Source of the DNA: Coniella vitis | Taxonomy: Eukaryota; Ascomycota; Sordariomycetes; Diaporthales; Schizoparmaceae | Reading direction: 5' to 3' | DNA: 64,000 bases | NCBI GenBank assembly: GCA_011317545.1 | Contig: WUJK01000013.1 | Span: forward strand, 930,001-994,000 | In this document: piece by piece, positions 9,886 through 21,440 of the stretch | Layout of the letters: every line of letters begins with the position of its first letter | How positions within the stretch are numbered: the first letter of the stretch is position 1 | Notes under the pieces: generated by a model | Databases searched by the model: none | What the model was told of the DNA's origin: nothing | What the model saw: only the letters and a program-made list of their open reading frames with translations | Translations under genes and position numbers: made by a program

Positions 9886-12489
9886 ATGTTTGTTCTCCGC
9901 AACGGTATGTGCTCTCTGCTTCAGGGTCCCTTAACTGTCTCGCCAATTGCTTATGGTGCACGCGCGTGAAACGCTCGAACGCCATGCACGACACAGCTGT
10001 TCCTTGATCAAGTGCGCTGAATCGCTCTGATATCCCTTTCCTCAAGTGCCATCATACTTACCACGCCTTTGTTCACAGTCAGCAAGCTCATCTTTGGCGC
10101 GAGCGGAGCCGAGTCACTTATCGAACTTCCCCAAGGCCAACTCTACCTCGTGCGCCCCCTCTCGCCCAAGGGCTACTCCGAGCTCATTTTCAAAGATGCG
10201 GCCGCCCGTATTCGCAAGACAGCCCAAGACTTCCAATACCAGATCGTGGTTCAGCGCGTCTACGAGGAGGGCGAGGCTGATCTTCTCGCGGACGAAGAGG
10301 GAGAAGACGCCGAAATTGACGCCCTGACGGCATCTGACCGCGATGAGAAGACATTCCTACTGGACGAAGCCCTACACTTTCGCGTCAAAAACAGAGAAGA
10401 GTCTTCTGAAAAAGTGCTGTGCTGGAAGGATTTGAGCGGCGATGCTGGTGATGTCTACGAATACGTGTGCGACCCTGCTGTCACGACGGCCCAGATCCAG
10501 CAGTTCGAGCTGGTTGCTAAACAGTGCCAATACGAGCGAAAATACCGGAAGCCCTTCACGACGGCGTCTGATGAGGATCTTGATCAGTTCGAGTTTGACG
10601 AGCAGCCGATTCCCCAAGCGAGCCCCATCCACAGTCCAGCCCTCGCCCGATCCATCGACTCGATCGACCAAATGCACCTCAATGCTGCCATCGCTCCTAA
10701 AGAAGAAGTCGCTTCAAAGGGCAAGAGTATCGGTCCTCCCAAGGCAAGCGCTGCGCCGGAACCCAGAGAGCTGCTTGTAGCCGAAAATGCAGAGCTACAC
10801 TTTTTCGATTTCCCTTCTGGAGCCTTTGTGTTGCAGGACGACTCTGTCACCGCCATTGTGACCGAGGTTGGCAACTGGAAATACTGGCTCTCAGTCCAGG
10901 GCAAAGACCGACGCGACTGGCTAGGGATCCCTGTTATTGCCGACATCAACCCCGTGTTCAACTTTGAATACCTGTCATTCATCTTCAACCAATTCTCTGA
11001 AGACGGTTCAGCCTACTCTTGGCTTCTCCGCTTCAAGGATCAACAGACGCTGGAACGCTTCCAGGAAGGTTTGCTTCGATCTCTTTGGGAGCAGTTGAAC
11101 GAGGTCAAGTGGAGCAAGGTCAAGGAGGTTGAGCGCGACTATGTTGCCGAAGCCTTCAATGACGTCACTATGGAGGACGCACCAGAGCTAGAGGAGGAGA
11201 TCCCGGAGGAAGAAGACGAGAGCGAGGATGAGCAAAACACGGATGATGATGCCCCGCGAAGCGAGCACTATGACACCGACGAAGATGAGGACGACGTGGA
11301 GACACAACCTCGAGACAAGGAGGTCAATAGCGCGATTGCTGTGGGCTACAAGCACGACCGATCGTTCGTTATCCGTGGTTCCAAGATTGGTGTTTTCAAG
11401 CATACGCCCAACAACAAACTCGAATTCAGCACCAACATCTCCAAGGTTGAGTCGCCTCAGGGCAAGCTCTTCTCCCCCAAAAAAGTCATGCTGCATAACG
11501 AGGACAACAACATGATTCTGCAAAATGACACAGACCCCAACAAGCTGTACCGCATGGACCTGGAGTATGGCAAGGTTGTCGACGAGTGGAAGGTGCACGA
11601 CGACATTCCTGCAATCACATTTGCGCCCGAGAACAAGTTTGCCCAGATGACCTCGGAGCCCACCTTCTTGGGAATCAGCAAGAACGCGCTCTACCGTGTC
11701 GACCCTCGTCTCTCTGGCAACAAGCTGGTGGACAGCCAGCTCAAGCAATATGTTTCCAAGAACGATTTCTCGTCCATCGCGACCACCGAAAAGGGCCACA
11801 TCGCTGTTGCATCCAACAAGGGTGATATTCGTCTCTTTGACCGGTTGGGAATTAATGCCAAGACGCACATTCCTGCCCTCGGCGAACCCATCATCGGCCT
11901 CGATGTCTCGGCTGACGGTCGCTGGGTGCTCGCCACCTGCCGGACCTACCTGCTGCTGATTGATGCCCTGCAGAAGTCGGGTAAGAATGAAGGCAAACTC
12001 GGCTTCGAAAAGTCGTTTGCTGCCGACTCCAAGCCTCAGCCTCGCCGCCTGGCTCTGACGCCCGAGCACGTTGCGCAATTTGCTTACGAAACCGGAAAGG
12101 GTGTCTCCTTCACGCCCGCCAAGTTCAACACGGGCGAAGGCCAGGAAGAGACTTCCATCATCTCAGCCACTGGTCCGTACGTGATTGAATGGAACCTCAA
12201 GAAGGTGGTCCAGGGCCATAAGGCGCCCTACATGATCAAGCGCTACTCGGACGTTGTCAAGGCCGACGACTTCCGCTTCGGCTCCGACAAGAATGTTATC
12301 TATGCGCTGCCCAACGAGGTTAATATGATTCAGAAGGAGAAGCTCAAGCGACCCACGCGCCAGTCCATTATGGGAGGCAACGCGAGGAGGAGCGGCGGTG
12401 GTGGCCGTGGCAGTGGATTATACAGCACCCCGCACAAGAGTGCTACGAGTCGCCTGCGCAAGGAGGATGTTGTCAATTCGCCTTACTAA
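9886..12489 (+). CDS. vid27: Vid27 family WD40-like protein
   Basis: Exon 1 is only 19 nt (9886-9904, MFVLRN plus one base). A 174-bp intron (GTATGT...CAG, 9905-10078) leads to exon 2 (10079-12489), giving 809 residues. The apparent in-frame start at 10069 is a TTG inside the intron. Regions: N-terminal Vid27 domain (SKLIFGASGAESLIELPQG); a PH-like block around 235-345 (LHFFDFPSGAFVLQDD); a strongly acidic linker around 373-416; and a C-terminal WD40-like propeller (KVMLHNEDNNMILQND, LYRMDLEYGKVVDEW, GHIAVASNKGDIRLFDRLG, GLDVSADGRWVLATCRTYLL). The C-terminus is basic and Gly-rich. Yeast VID27 came from screens for vacuolar import and degradation of gluconeogenic enzymes; its biochemical role is unclear. 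A 296-codon antisense frame at 11188-12078 is a codon-bias shadow. Confidence 0.96.
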
Positions 12490-13261
12490 GTGACATTTTG
12501 CTCACTTCACTCGAGGGAGAAAGACTCTCTGCCGTCACAATTTCATTCAACACAGAGCTACAAGGTACCACACGGCGTTTCTGCCGTATCTATTTCGAGG
12601 GCCTTACATCGGTTTGGCCAAGGAGCGGCGGTTGCTTCTGTTCTCTTTGATGGTTCCCTCTTCGTTGAAGCTTTGATCAATCCTATCTGGGGCAGATTGA
12701 TAACCCGAGTGATGGATGGTACTTACATGGAAGCCCCACAACTATTAACGTTGGTTTACGCCCGCGGGATTGATTCTTTCTTTGGGTTTCTCTTTCCTTT
12801 TCTTTTTCTTTTTCCCTTTGCGACGCTCGTTTGAGTGCTCTGTTTCATATCAATGTCTTGTTCGTTGTACCTTTCCAGCCTAGATACCTCCCCCATGCGA
12901 ATGCGCACGATTGATTCTCCTTTGATGCGAGTTGTTGAGGCTTCATAGAGTGTTTGCGGATATCGGTTTCTCTCGGTCAACATTGCCTCCTCCCCTCCCC
13001 CATACATATCCCAACACACACTAGCTCTCCTCCCACCGCCAAAATATACCATTGTGGTCTAAACACAAGTAGCTGCTCCGTCCCAGCTACTGGCCCAAAC
13101 TCATATCACGTCTCCACTGCCAACTCGCATCAGCGATCTCCCGCTCGTGCGCGACTCACGACATACAACATCCGTACCCACACCCGCAAGCCGCAGAGTC
13201 ATGACAATGTCCACGACCACCACGACCAACAATGACAAAAAGGAGAGAAGAGCAAAAGGTT
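12490..13261. other. vid27 3' flank, pyrimidine tract, tRNA terminator
   Basis: No gene. A CT-rich tract runs from about 12774 to 12829 in the probable 3' region of vid27. At the right end, T runs on the minus strand (13257-13254 and around 13241-13237) follow the tRNA gene and would serve as RNA polymerase III terminators. Confidence 0.5.
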
Positions 13262-13355
13262 TGACAAGAACGTGATTCGAACACGCGCCTCTTTCGAGAC
13301 TACGATTGGATTAGATACCTGAACGTAGCGCCTTAGACCGCTCGGCCATCTTGCC
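13262..13355 (-). tRNA. tRNA-Leu (anticodon CAG) with a short intron
   Basis: The minus strand folds as a type II tRNA. The acceptor stem GGCAAGA pairs with TCTTGTC (one G-T), with discriminator A at 13262. The D arm holds a good A box (TGGCCGAGCGG). The anticodon stem CTACG/CGTAG encloses a loop with CAG at 13321-13319. A 12-nt intron (13317-13306) sits one base after the anticodon, the standard position. The long variable arm and the T arm (GTTCGAAT, B box) fit leucine tRNA. T runs just downstream fit a Pol III terminator. It decodes CUG as Leu. Confidence 0.95.
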
Positions 13356-14888
13356 TTTTATGTGAATTGTGAAAAATAAGGATGATTATACCACCGAAAA
13401 TGATGGCGAATGGGATGAGAGAAGTCATTGAATTGTGATGATGCTTGAGGACAGTGTTTTGTACCGGCACTTACCTTGAAATGTTTGTAGAAAGGCAAAG
13501 CTGGAGATGTTCGTCCGCGAAGTGATGTCGATACTTATATTCATTCCGGTAGACATCGCTATGCTTCGCTCTTGTATGAGCATGTATGCAACTCGAGAGA
13601 CACTCAATATAGGCGACACCGAGACTGGTAAGGATAATGAAATTGCATAGCTCAAGTGAAAGTTGTGAGATGCAGCGATGCTACCCTCGTTTCAGGTGCG
13701 AATATGCATAGCACGTCAACTGATTATAGGTATACATGCCCTGATCTAGAATGAAATATTCGTATCGTCAGTACGATTATTGGAATTGAGCATTAATTTG
13801 TGCGGGTTAGACGTTCCCCGAGCCTCCGACCAACATGAAGAATCAAACTCGGACCTTCTGCTACACCTTCTCAACTTTCGCCTGGACAAGACTAGGTACT
13901 ATCGGACGGTATCATCACATAGTCACCGTATAAAAAAAAAAAAGACACGACCACATCAGTAATTTTACAGCTTGAAACTGGTCTACATCGTACAACAAAT
14001 ATTCTGCACCTTAGCCTTGTGGTCCTCAAAGTATTAATGCTCCTTGAATCTAGCTATATGCCTAGAAATTACATGACTAGCGGTACTACTACGTTGGGGT
14101 GAAATATTCCTTTATCCATCGGAATGACCGATATATGTATATCAAGAACATTGATCTAGTAAAGATTAAGAGTTAGAGCATACACAATTACTACGAGTTC
14201 AACTCATTGGTGGTACATGGAACGGAAATCTGGGTTGCTAAGCCCTTTGGTGAGGCGGAAAACCACTTGTAGTTGAGAGTCAGCTCTTACTCCAACATCC
14301 ATATATACTTCAGCTCTCACTCGCTGATGATAAAGTCAACGAGGATAACCATTAATGAAAAGTATGGGTATTGCATCGACTTTACCAACCTCCTTTCCAA
14401 TCTGATACCGAAGGCACCGAAATTGCTGATCTGCATCGCGCGATTATTTGTCTGCTCGATAAGTAGACGCCTTGTCCCATGTCACACGGAGGGGAAAGCG
14501 ATCAGTTCCAGAGGGACTTGCGAGCTCTTTCAGAAACTAGAGCGCACTGGAATTTATCCGATAATTTATACACGGCAAAATGAGTGATGACTGTTGACTT
14601 CAGGGGAAATGGCTGGCGACTTCGTGGTGATCCCCACCAAAGATGTAGATGTTGGGAGAGGAAGACTTTAGGGGGGGATGGCTGAACAAAGCAAAAAGAA
14701 CGACTGAATTTATAGGAACAAAATAGACTTTGACACATCTTGACGTTATCATCATCTCGATTCATTGATATTGAAGCACGCACGGTCTGGCGTTTCAACA
14801 TTGTTGGTCAAGACTGTCCATGCTCGTTTAATCATATCTCGAGAAACTCGCTGCCATCCTGCGCGTCCCACCACAAGAATCTTGTTCT
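13356..14888. other. Gene-free stretch of 1.5 kb
   Basis: Moderately AT-rich DNA with no protein-like frame, no RNA gene and no clear repeat. It contains a short poly-A run near 13931-13943. It separates the tRNA from the 3' end of the prenylcysteine oxidase gene. Confidence 0.5.
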
Positions 14889-16694
14889 TTAAAGCTCGTC
14901 AGGAACACTCTCATTCTTGAGCGTATCGTTGCCGACGTTCTCACGTAGAGTTTCCTTCTCATCCGTCACAGCATGGCCTGTGCTAAGGCCCAGAATGTCG
15001 TCCACGAGCAAGCGCGCAACATTTTTGCCCATGAGCGCACTCGTCTCCATTGTCGAGATGAAGCTCTCGATGCCTGAGGTGTAGTAAACACCATTGCCTA
15101 TAATAGGATCCTGGAACGTGACGCGAGGCAGAGCCTTAGGGTAAGAGTGGAAGAGGTGTGGGTAATACCACGAAATAGCTTCAACAGTGCCTGCTGCCTC
15201 GGTATCGCTTGCTGTGGCGCTAGTAAAACTGCTGGGAACCTGGACGCCCAGTAAAGAGGATAGGAATTCGGGGGTCACCTCGGTAGGCGAGAAGATCTTA
15301 TACAGCAGCTCTTGCTTGCCTGTATTGGGGTTTGTAATGGCGCGTAGGGTGCTAATCGAGAAGAATCCAGTCTTGCCTGCTCCTTCCTGCCCAGATGTGC
15401 CATCCTCGGTCGGGGCATAGGTAGTCAGCACAGTAGTCGGCACCTTGCTGCCAGGCTTCAGACCCAGAAACTCTGGACTGATAGTAAAGGGGGAGGCGAA
15501 GAGGGTGACGTGCAGCTTGACATATGGAATCTCGTCAATGGCCGTCTGCAGAACCTCAGCGGGGGCCTTGATCTTGCTGAACTGGTACGGAGTAGCGATA
15601 ATGACATTGTCAAACGCCACACCAACTGGTACCTCTTCCTGTCCATCAACTGACTTTGTGTTGATTAGGTACTTCGGATAAGCAGCACCGGGCCTTGTGC
15701 CAAGGGCAATGGACGACACTGATGTGTTGAGAGCCAGATAGGAACCGCTCGCAGCAACCATACGATCGAAAATCTGCCAATTACCTCCTAGCACGGCCTT
15801 AGCTCCCTCAGGTGCCATCGATACCATCGTATCCAGGCCATGGATGTTGTTGAGGTTGGAGGCATAGTTGACCCTAGTTGCCGCTTGGATGATGTCGTTG
15901 GAGAATTCTGGCGAAATGCCATTCTCAGCCAGGAACTGCTCACCTGTCGAGCCGGTAATCTTTGCCAAACCAAGCTCAAAAGCGCGAGTGCTCAGTGATC
16001 GGAAGGGAAAGTATGGCTCCTGGTACAACTTGAGAAACGTGGCGACGGTGCTTCTTGTGAGTTTCTGGGCGTTGTAGGGCGCCAGACGATACTTCCAGAC
16101 CAGCTTGGCAATGTCCCACCACCAGTACGAGTCGGAGGCAGTCTCAAAGACAAATTGGTCTCCGTTCCAGATGACAGTGAGGCGATCAGCAGGCGAAGAA
16201 GGCTCGACAAGGTCCAGGCCAAAGAGCGCAGAAGAATTCCACAGGATTTCGTTGGCCTCAATGAAGATGGAAGCGCCGAGTTCAACAGGTTCCGAGGCGT
16301 TGCCGTACGCATCGACCGTCAGTGAGCGGCCGCCAACGTGGTCCGTCTTCTCGAAAACTGTAATATTCACGTCTACATTCTCTGCGGCAGCGTATCGCGA
16401 CAAATGGTATGCCGCGGACGAACCAGCAGCGCCAGCGCCTGATTTATAAATGTCATTAGCCTGAGCAGCACAAGCTATAAACAGACCAAGCCAGGACAAA
16501 GGAAGCTTGACATATGAACTGGAAAGGCAAAGCGCAGTCATGGAAAGCGAGATGAAATCGAACCCACCTATGATGGCCACTTGTCTGACGCTGCTAGGCG
16601 CGTCTTCGAGGACGACTTGAGAGGCTACGCTCTCGACACCAGGCGAAGCCACTAAGCCGGGGATGGCGGCCTTGATGCTATCGAGCCACCTCAT
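14889..16694 (-). CDS. Prenylcysteine oxidase/lyase-like FAD protein
   Basis: Two exons: 16694-16568 and 16438-14889. The 129-bp intron (GTGGGT...CAG) joins RQVAIIG to AGAAGSSAAYHL and so restores the FAD-binding G43-x-G45-x-x-G48 motif. The product is 558 residues. FAD-domain features follow: VFEKTDHVGGRSLTV (the acidic residue and HVGGR motif) and VELGASIFIEAN. The C-terminal half matches the prenylcysteine lyase domain (EFSNDIIQAATRVNYASN, GLDTMVSMAPEGA, VFDNVIIATPYQFSKI region). The known family reaction is oxidative cleavage of farnesyl- or geranylgeranyl-cysteine to free cysteine, prenyl aldehyde and peroxide, in a lysosome/vacuole or secretory compartment. The start is the first ATG in frame; a further upstream exon cannot be excluded because the leader is not a clear signal peptide. 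The protein ends in PDEL. Confidence 0.87.
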   Translation of the reverse strand: MRWLDSIKAAIPGLVASPGVESVASQVVLEDAPSSVRQVAIIGGFDFISLSMTALCLSSSYVKLPLSWLGLFIACAAQANDIYKSGAGAAGSSAAYHLSRYAAAENVDVNITVFEKTDHVGGRSLTVDAYGNASEPVELGASIFIEANEILWNSSALFGLDLVEPSSPADRLTVIWNGDQFVFETASDSYWWWDIAKLVWKYRLAPYNAQKLTRSTVATFLKLYQEPYFPFRSLSTRAFELGLAKITGSTGEQFLAENGISPEFSNDIIQAATRVNYASNLNNIHGLDTMVSMAPEGAKAVLGGNWQIFDRMVAASGSYLALNTSVSSIALGTRPGAAYPKYLINTKSVDGQEEVPVGVAFDNVIIATPYQFSKIKAPAEVLQTAIDEIPYVKLHVTLFASPFTISPEFLGLKPGSKVPTTVLTTYAPTEDGTSGQEGAGKTGFFSISTLRAITNPNTGKQELLYKIFSPTEVTPEFLSSLLGVQVPSSFTSATASDTEAAGTVEAISWYYPHLFHSYPKALPRVTFQDPIIGNGVYYTSGIESFISTMETSALMGKNVARLLVDDILGLSTGHAVTDEKETLRENVGNDTLKNESVPDEL

Positions 16695-17547
16695 CTTCTG
16701 CCAAGTGTGCGCGCGCCCGTCTGGGAAAAAGCAGGGAATAGGATTCAACAGTGGATACCTGAGTATTTCTCAGATTCCTCAGGGCGTCTATGATGGAAAG
16801 TTTTAGAGCCAAGCGGACAAGCAAACAAAGCGTCTAAAATACACGATCAGAACGAAGCTGTCATGCCACTACAATATCAATAACTCGACAGCTCACACAG
16901 AGAAGGTCAGAAGCTCTCACGGATGCGGTAACAACTTCATAGCAAGGGTCAGAGCAGGTGGGATGATGGAGAAGATAAACGAGCCCCTGAAAGCCCAAAG
17001 TCGATGGGGTTCGGAACTTCTGTTAACAAATCGACGACAGAAGACGCGTGGTGGTCAAAGAAGACACGGTACTTGCGTGCTTGTACTGGTAACTCCGTGC
17101 AAGCGCTGTCGACACCGCTCTGGGACTATGATACTATGTAAACAAAGTTACAGGGGCCAGGGCTGCCCGGCAGGGGCATAGCGGGGCACCCTGGCACCCT
17201 TCCAGCAGCCCTTACCTAGCCAGCTAGCCTGCCCCTCAGCAAGTGCTTTAGTTGTTAAGCTAGGGGCCCAGGGGCCTAGGGGCCCAGCACAGCCATAGCA
17301 GCACAATTAGCGGTTAGTAGCCCCTGTTTTGCGGCGGCAACGGTAGCTTGGTATCTGAGTGTTTAGCCTGCCGCCTACTAGGTAAGCAGTCCAAAATTTC
17401 GAGGAATTGATCATCAACGCGCGAAAGAAGAGCGCCCCCCAAGCTTCACCTTCAACCTCCCGACAGCACGCCGACCTGCCACCCCTCGCTCGACCGACCC
17501 GTCCATCCTTCCTCCTACTCCCTCCAGAGCGATCAAGCGACTACAAC
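16695..17547. promoter_or_regulatory. Divergent promoter region with a GGGGCC-rich patch
   Basis: The shared upstream region of the oxidase gene (-) and cct6 (+). Between about 17151 and 17290 it holds a GC-rich patch of repeated aggggcc/ggggccc words (clearest at 17261-17286). From 17430 on it is CT-rich, consistent with the cct6 leader. No gene was seen. Confidence 0.4.
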
Positions 17548-19439
17548 ATGTCTGCGGCCCAGCTCCTCAACCCCAAGGCCGAGTCAAGGGTACGCTTCCA
17601 ATACCCAAAGGCTCTGTCTGGCCGCTGCCCCTCGTTGTGGATATTAGACTCCGTTTGCTAACAGACTGCTGGATCACAGCGGCGGGGCGAGGCTCTCAAG
17701 GTCAACATCAGTGCTGGTGAAGGCTTGCAGGATGTTCTCAAGTCTAACCTGGGCCCTCTGGGCACCATAAAGATGTACGCTTCTGCTCCTTCATCTCCTT
17801 TCCCACCTGTTGCCGTCAAACCTCGATTGATCCATTACTGACGTCCTGCCCCTTTCCCGATCCCAACAGGCTCGTCGATGGCGCCGGCCAAATCAAGCTC
17901 ACCAAGGATGGCAATGTCCTCCTCCGCGAGATGCAGATACAGAACCCCACTGCCGTTATGATTGCGCGCGCTGCCACGGCCCAGGACGATATTTGCGGCG
18001 ACGGCACCACCTCGGTTGTCCTCCTCGTTGGCGAGCTCCTCAAGCAGGCCGACCGCTACATCAGCGAGGGTTTGCACCCGCGCATCATCACCGACGGCTT
18101 CGAAATTGCCAAGAACGAGGCCCTCAAGTTTCTCGACTCCTTCAAGCTGTCAAAAGAGGTGGACCGCGAGCTGCTGCTGAACGTTGCCCGGACATCTCTT
18201 GCCACCAAGCTCAACGCTACCCTCGCCAACATGTTGACGCCCGACATTGTGGACGCTGTCCTGGCCATCTACCAGGCTCCCGCCAAGCCTGACCTGCACA
18301 TGGTGGAAATCATGAAGATGCAGCACCGCACTGCCTCCGACACACAGCTGATCAAGGGTCTGGCCTTGGACCACGGTGCACGGCACCCCGATATGCCCAA
18401 GAGAGTGGAGAACGCCTACATCCTGACCCTCAACGTCAGCTTGGAGTACGAGAAGACCGAGATCAACTCGAGCTTCTTCTACTCGTCTGCTGACCAACGC
18501 GAGAAGCTGGTGGAGAGCGAGCGCCGGTTCGTCGACGCCAAGCTCAAGAAGATTGTCGAGCTGAAGAAGGAAGTGTGCGGCAACGACCCCAGCAAGAACT
18601 TTGTCATTATCAACCAGAAAGGCATCGACCCTCTCTCGCTCGACGTCCTCGCCAAAAACGGCATTCTTGCTCTGCGCCGTGCAAAGCGGAGGAACATGGA
18701 GCGTCTGCAGCTCATCTGCGGCGGTGTGGCACAGAACAGCGTCGATGACCTGTCCCCCGATGTGCTAGGCTGGGCGGGGCTGGTCTACGAGCAGACACTT
18801 GGCGAGGAGAAATACACATTTATTGAGGAGGTCAAGGAGCCCAAGTCGGTCACTCTATTGATCAAGGGTCCCAACGCACACACCATCACGCAGGTGACGG
18901 ATGCGGTCAGAGACGGTCTGCGCAGTGTCTACAACATGATCGTTGACAAGAGTGTGGTGCCCGGTGGTGGAGCTTTCCAGGTGGCATGTGCTGCCCACCT
19001 TAAGAGCGATGCCTTCAAGAAGACGGTCAAGGGCAAGGCCAAGTGGGGCGTTGACGCCTTTGCTGATGCGCTGCTCATTATTCCCAAGACTTTGGCAGCC
19101 AACGCTGGACACGATATCCAGGATGCCCGTGAGTACCATCTCCCTTTTTGACATTTGTTGCTCATGTTTCTTGCGCTGACAACGTCCATCACAGTGGCTG
19201 CTATGCAAGACGAGCACAGTGACGGTGCAGTGGTTGGTCTAGATCTGTCGACGGGTCAGCCTATGGACCCTACGTTGGAGGGCGTCTACGACTCGTTCCG
19301 TGTTCTGAGAAATTGCATTGCATCCAGCTCAGGCATTGCGTCCAACCTGCTGCTGTGTGATGAGCTGCTCAAGGCTAGACAGATGGGCCGGCAAGGCGGT
19401 CCTGGACCCGGCATGGACGGTCCGGACGATGGAATGTAG
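17548..19439 (+). CDS. cct6: Chaperonin TRiC/CCT subunit zeta, Cct6
   Basis: Four exons: 17548-17589, 17680-17774, 17870-19128 and 19195-19439. Introns of 90, 95 and 66 bp all have GT-AG borders and restore conserved joints (AES-RRRGEALKVN, GTIKM-LVDGAG, QDA-LAAMQDE). The product is 546 residues, normal for the family. Group II chaperonin motifs: GPLGTIKMLVDGAGQIKLTK, GDGTTSVVLLVGELL (nucleotide and Mg site), and VVPGGGAFQVA in the C-terminal equatorial part. Sequence details (MSAAQLLNPKAESR, TAVMIARAATAQDD) point to the zeta subunit rather than the other seven. Cct6 sits in the double-ring cytosolic folding machine for actin, tubulin and WD40 proteins. The 3' end has a Gly/Met/Pro-rich tail. 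tsr4 follows 318 bp downstream in the same orientation. Confidence 0.98.
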
Positions 19440-19757
19440 TATTTGGAGCAATACCAAAGGTCATTGTGTATATCATGAAGAAAGATACCACTGTAGAGGC
19501 ATGGCGTTCCAATATCAACGTCCTTCGGGTATATCAAGTTGTGCTATGTACCTATGTACTTCGTCTGCCAAACTGCTTATCAATGATAAGACAAGAACCC
19601 CACTCAAAAGTTGGCAGGTTGAACTGATCGGCTATCAAGCCCATGTGCGCATCTACTCCAAAGGCAGAGAACAAATTTCTAAACCCCCATCCATGCCACC
19701 CTCAACACCTGTTTCCCCTTTAGGTAACAGCTTCACCCGTTTCCTTAGCACGACATT

Positions 19758-21178
19758 ATGGCACCCTACGATAGCGACGACTCGCTTGACGACGACCATG
19801 AATACACCGAAACCGATGTTCTCCTAGGTTACGCATCTCGGGAATCGAACGGAGACAGTATAAGTCGCCTTGGTGGACGGCCAGTATGTTTCCCCCCACG
19901 CCTCTCCAAGCAGTTTCCTCTGGCAATCTGGGCCTTGTGGACTAAAATACCTTGTTCTTACAGCAATGGCTCACCTCCCAACCGCCCTCGTACGCCCTCG
20001 CCAAATGCAAAGCCTGCTCCTCTCCACTTGTCCAACTGCTCCAACTCAACGGCGAGCTCCCTGATCGCTTCCCAGGCCACGAGCGCCGTCTCTACGTTTT
20101 CGCCTGCCGTAACAAGGCCTGTCGCCGCAAGGAAGGCAGCGTGCGTGCTCTGCGGGCGACGCGCATCTCAACCGAGGCCGCAAACAAGGTGAAAGAGCGT
20201 AGGGAGCAGGAGGAAAGAGAACGGGCCGAGCGCGAGCGGCAAGAGGCAGAGCGGAAAGAAAAAGAGAAAGGACTGGGCGAGGCACTGTTTGCAGTGCCCA
20301 AGGGCGGGGCGTTCGGCGGAGGGGCCGGCCAGGTCAATCCCTTTTCCATGGGAGGCGCAAGTGCCAGCAACGTGAACCCCTTTGCAAAGCCTTCCGTAGC
20401 AGCATCGGGAAACCCGTTCGGCACAGGCAGTGCATCGTCTCCATCGGCATCCGTGACGCAAGACACGACCAAAGAGAACCAGGACAAAGCAGCACAGGAA
20501 CTCCAGCGAACATTCGCCGAAACGCTGTCGCTCAATAACCCACAAGCAAGGCCCACTGGCCCTCCTCCGCCTCCCGAGCCATGGCCAGCTGAGTCTGACC
20601 TCCCGGTGCCTTACCCAGTCAGCTTCCTCGATGAGGCTGAGTATGAGACGCTCGACCCGTTACCTACTATGCCTGCGCAAAAGATCTCGACTTCCAGCAT
20701 GGAGATTGAGGACGAAGCTACTGGATCTATCGGTGGTAGCAGCGGCGGTAAGGAAGATAAGAATGTCTTTGAGTCCTCGATCGATAGTACATTTCAAAAG
20801 TTTGCCGACCGCCTAGCACAAAATCCAGACCAGGCCATCCGGTACGAATTTGGCGGAGCACCACTGCTCTACTCCAAAACTGATCCTGTTGGCAAGAAGT
20901 TGCACGACGTGCCTGCTTCTGGCATTGGCAAGGTTCTGCCTCGATGTGCGCAGTGTGGGAGCGAGAGGGTCTTTGAAGTACAAATGACGCCGCAGGCAAT
21001 TGTGGAGTTGGAGAGCGGAGAGGAGGATGCCGGTGTGCTGGAGGGAATGGATTGGGGAACGGTTATTGTTGCTGTCTGTGCAAAGGACTGTATACTAAGG
21101 GATGCGGCGGAGGGTGAGGCTGGCTACGCCGAGGAATGGGTGGGGGTGCAGTGGGAGGAGCTTACGGCCAAGAGGTGA
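19758..21178 (+). CDS. tsr4: Tsr4/PDCD2-like ribosome biogenesis protein
   Basis: Two exons: 19758-19883 and 19964-21178. The 80-bp intron (GTATGT...CAG) joins LGGRP to QWLTSQPPS. The product is 446 residues. The N-terminal part has the PDCD2-type zinc-binding cysteines C57-x2-C60 and C90-x4-C95 (GHERRLYVFACRNKACRR). A highly charged Glu/Arg helix spans about 112-142, then a low-complexity linker rich in Gly, Ala, Asn-Pro-Phe. The PDCD2 C-terminal domain starts near residue 300 with DKNVFESSIDSTFQKFADRL, then QAIRYEFGGAPLLYS and CAQCGSERVFEVQMTPQ. Yeast Tsr4 is a dedicated chaperone that binds nascent Rps2 (uS5) and supports 40S maturation; the same role is likely here. Confidence 0.93.
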
Positions 21179-21440
21179 TGAAACTGATTTGGGGTGATGA
21201 GCTTTTACATAGTGGAAGATTATCTCGCAGTGTTCTTTGTTTGCGAACCTGTATGCATGATTCGATGTCTGCCTGGCATTGGGCTGTTGATTTCGGGGAA
21301 TCTGTTGCACTAAAGCTAATATAACCTATAGAAGATGCATTAGTGAATAGCTGGAAACAAGGAAAATAAGAAGCACAAAACAAAACAGCATCGCACTTTA
21401 TACGTGGGGCGCAATATTTGATCGAGTATCAACGCCAAAC
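21179..21440. other. tsr4 3' flank
   Basis: 3' flank of tsr4. No gene or repeat was seen. The neighbouring genes on either side point towards each other. Confidence 0.4.

Noticed and set aside
10069..10078. vid27 start at 10069
   Set aside because: The codon is TTG and lies at the end of the intron; the 19-nt first exon at 9886 gives the family start.
11188..12078. 296-codon open frame antisense to vid27
   Set aside because: It lies wholly within the vid27 coding exon, lacks family features and is explained by codon bias of the real gene.
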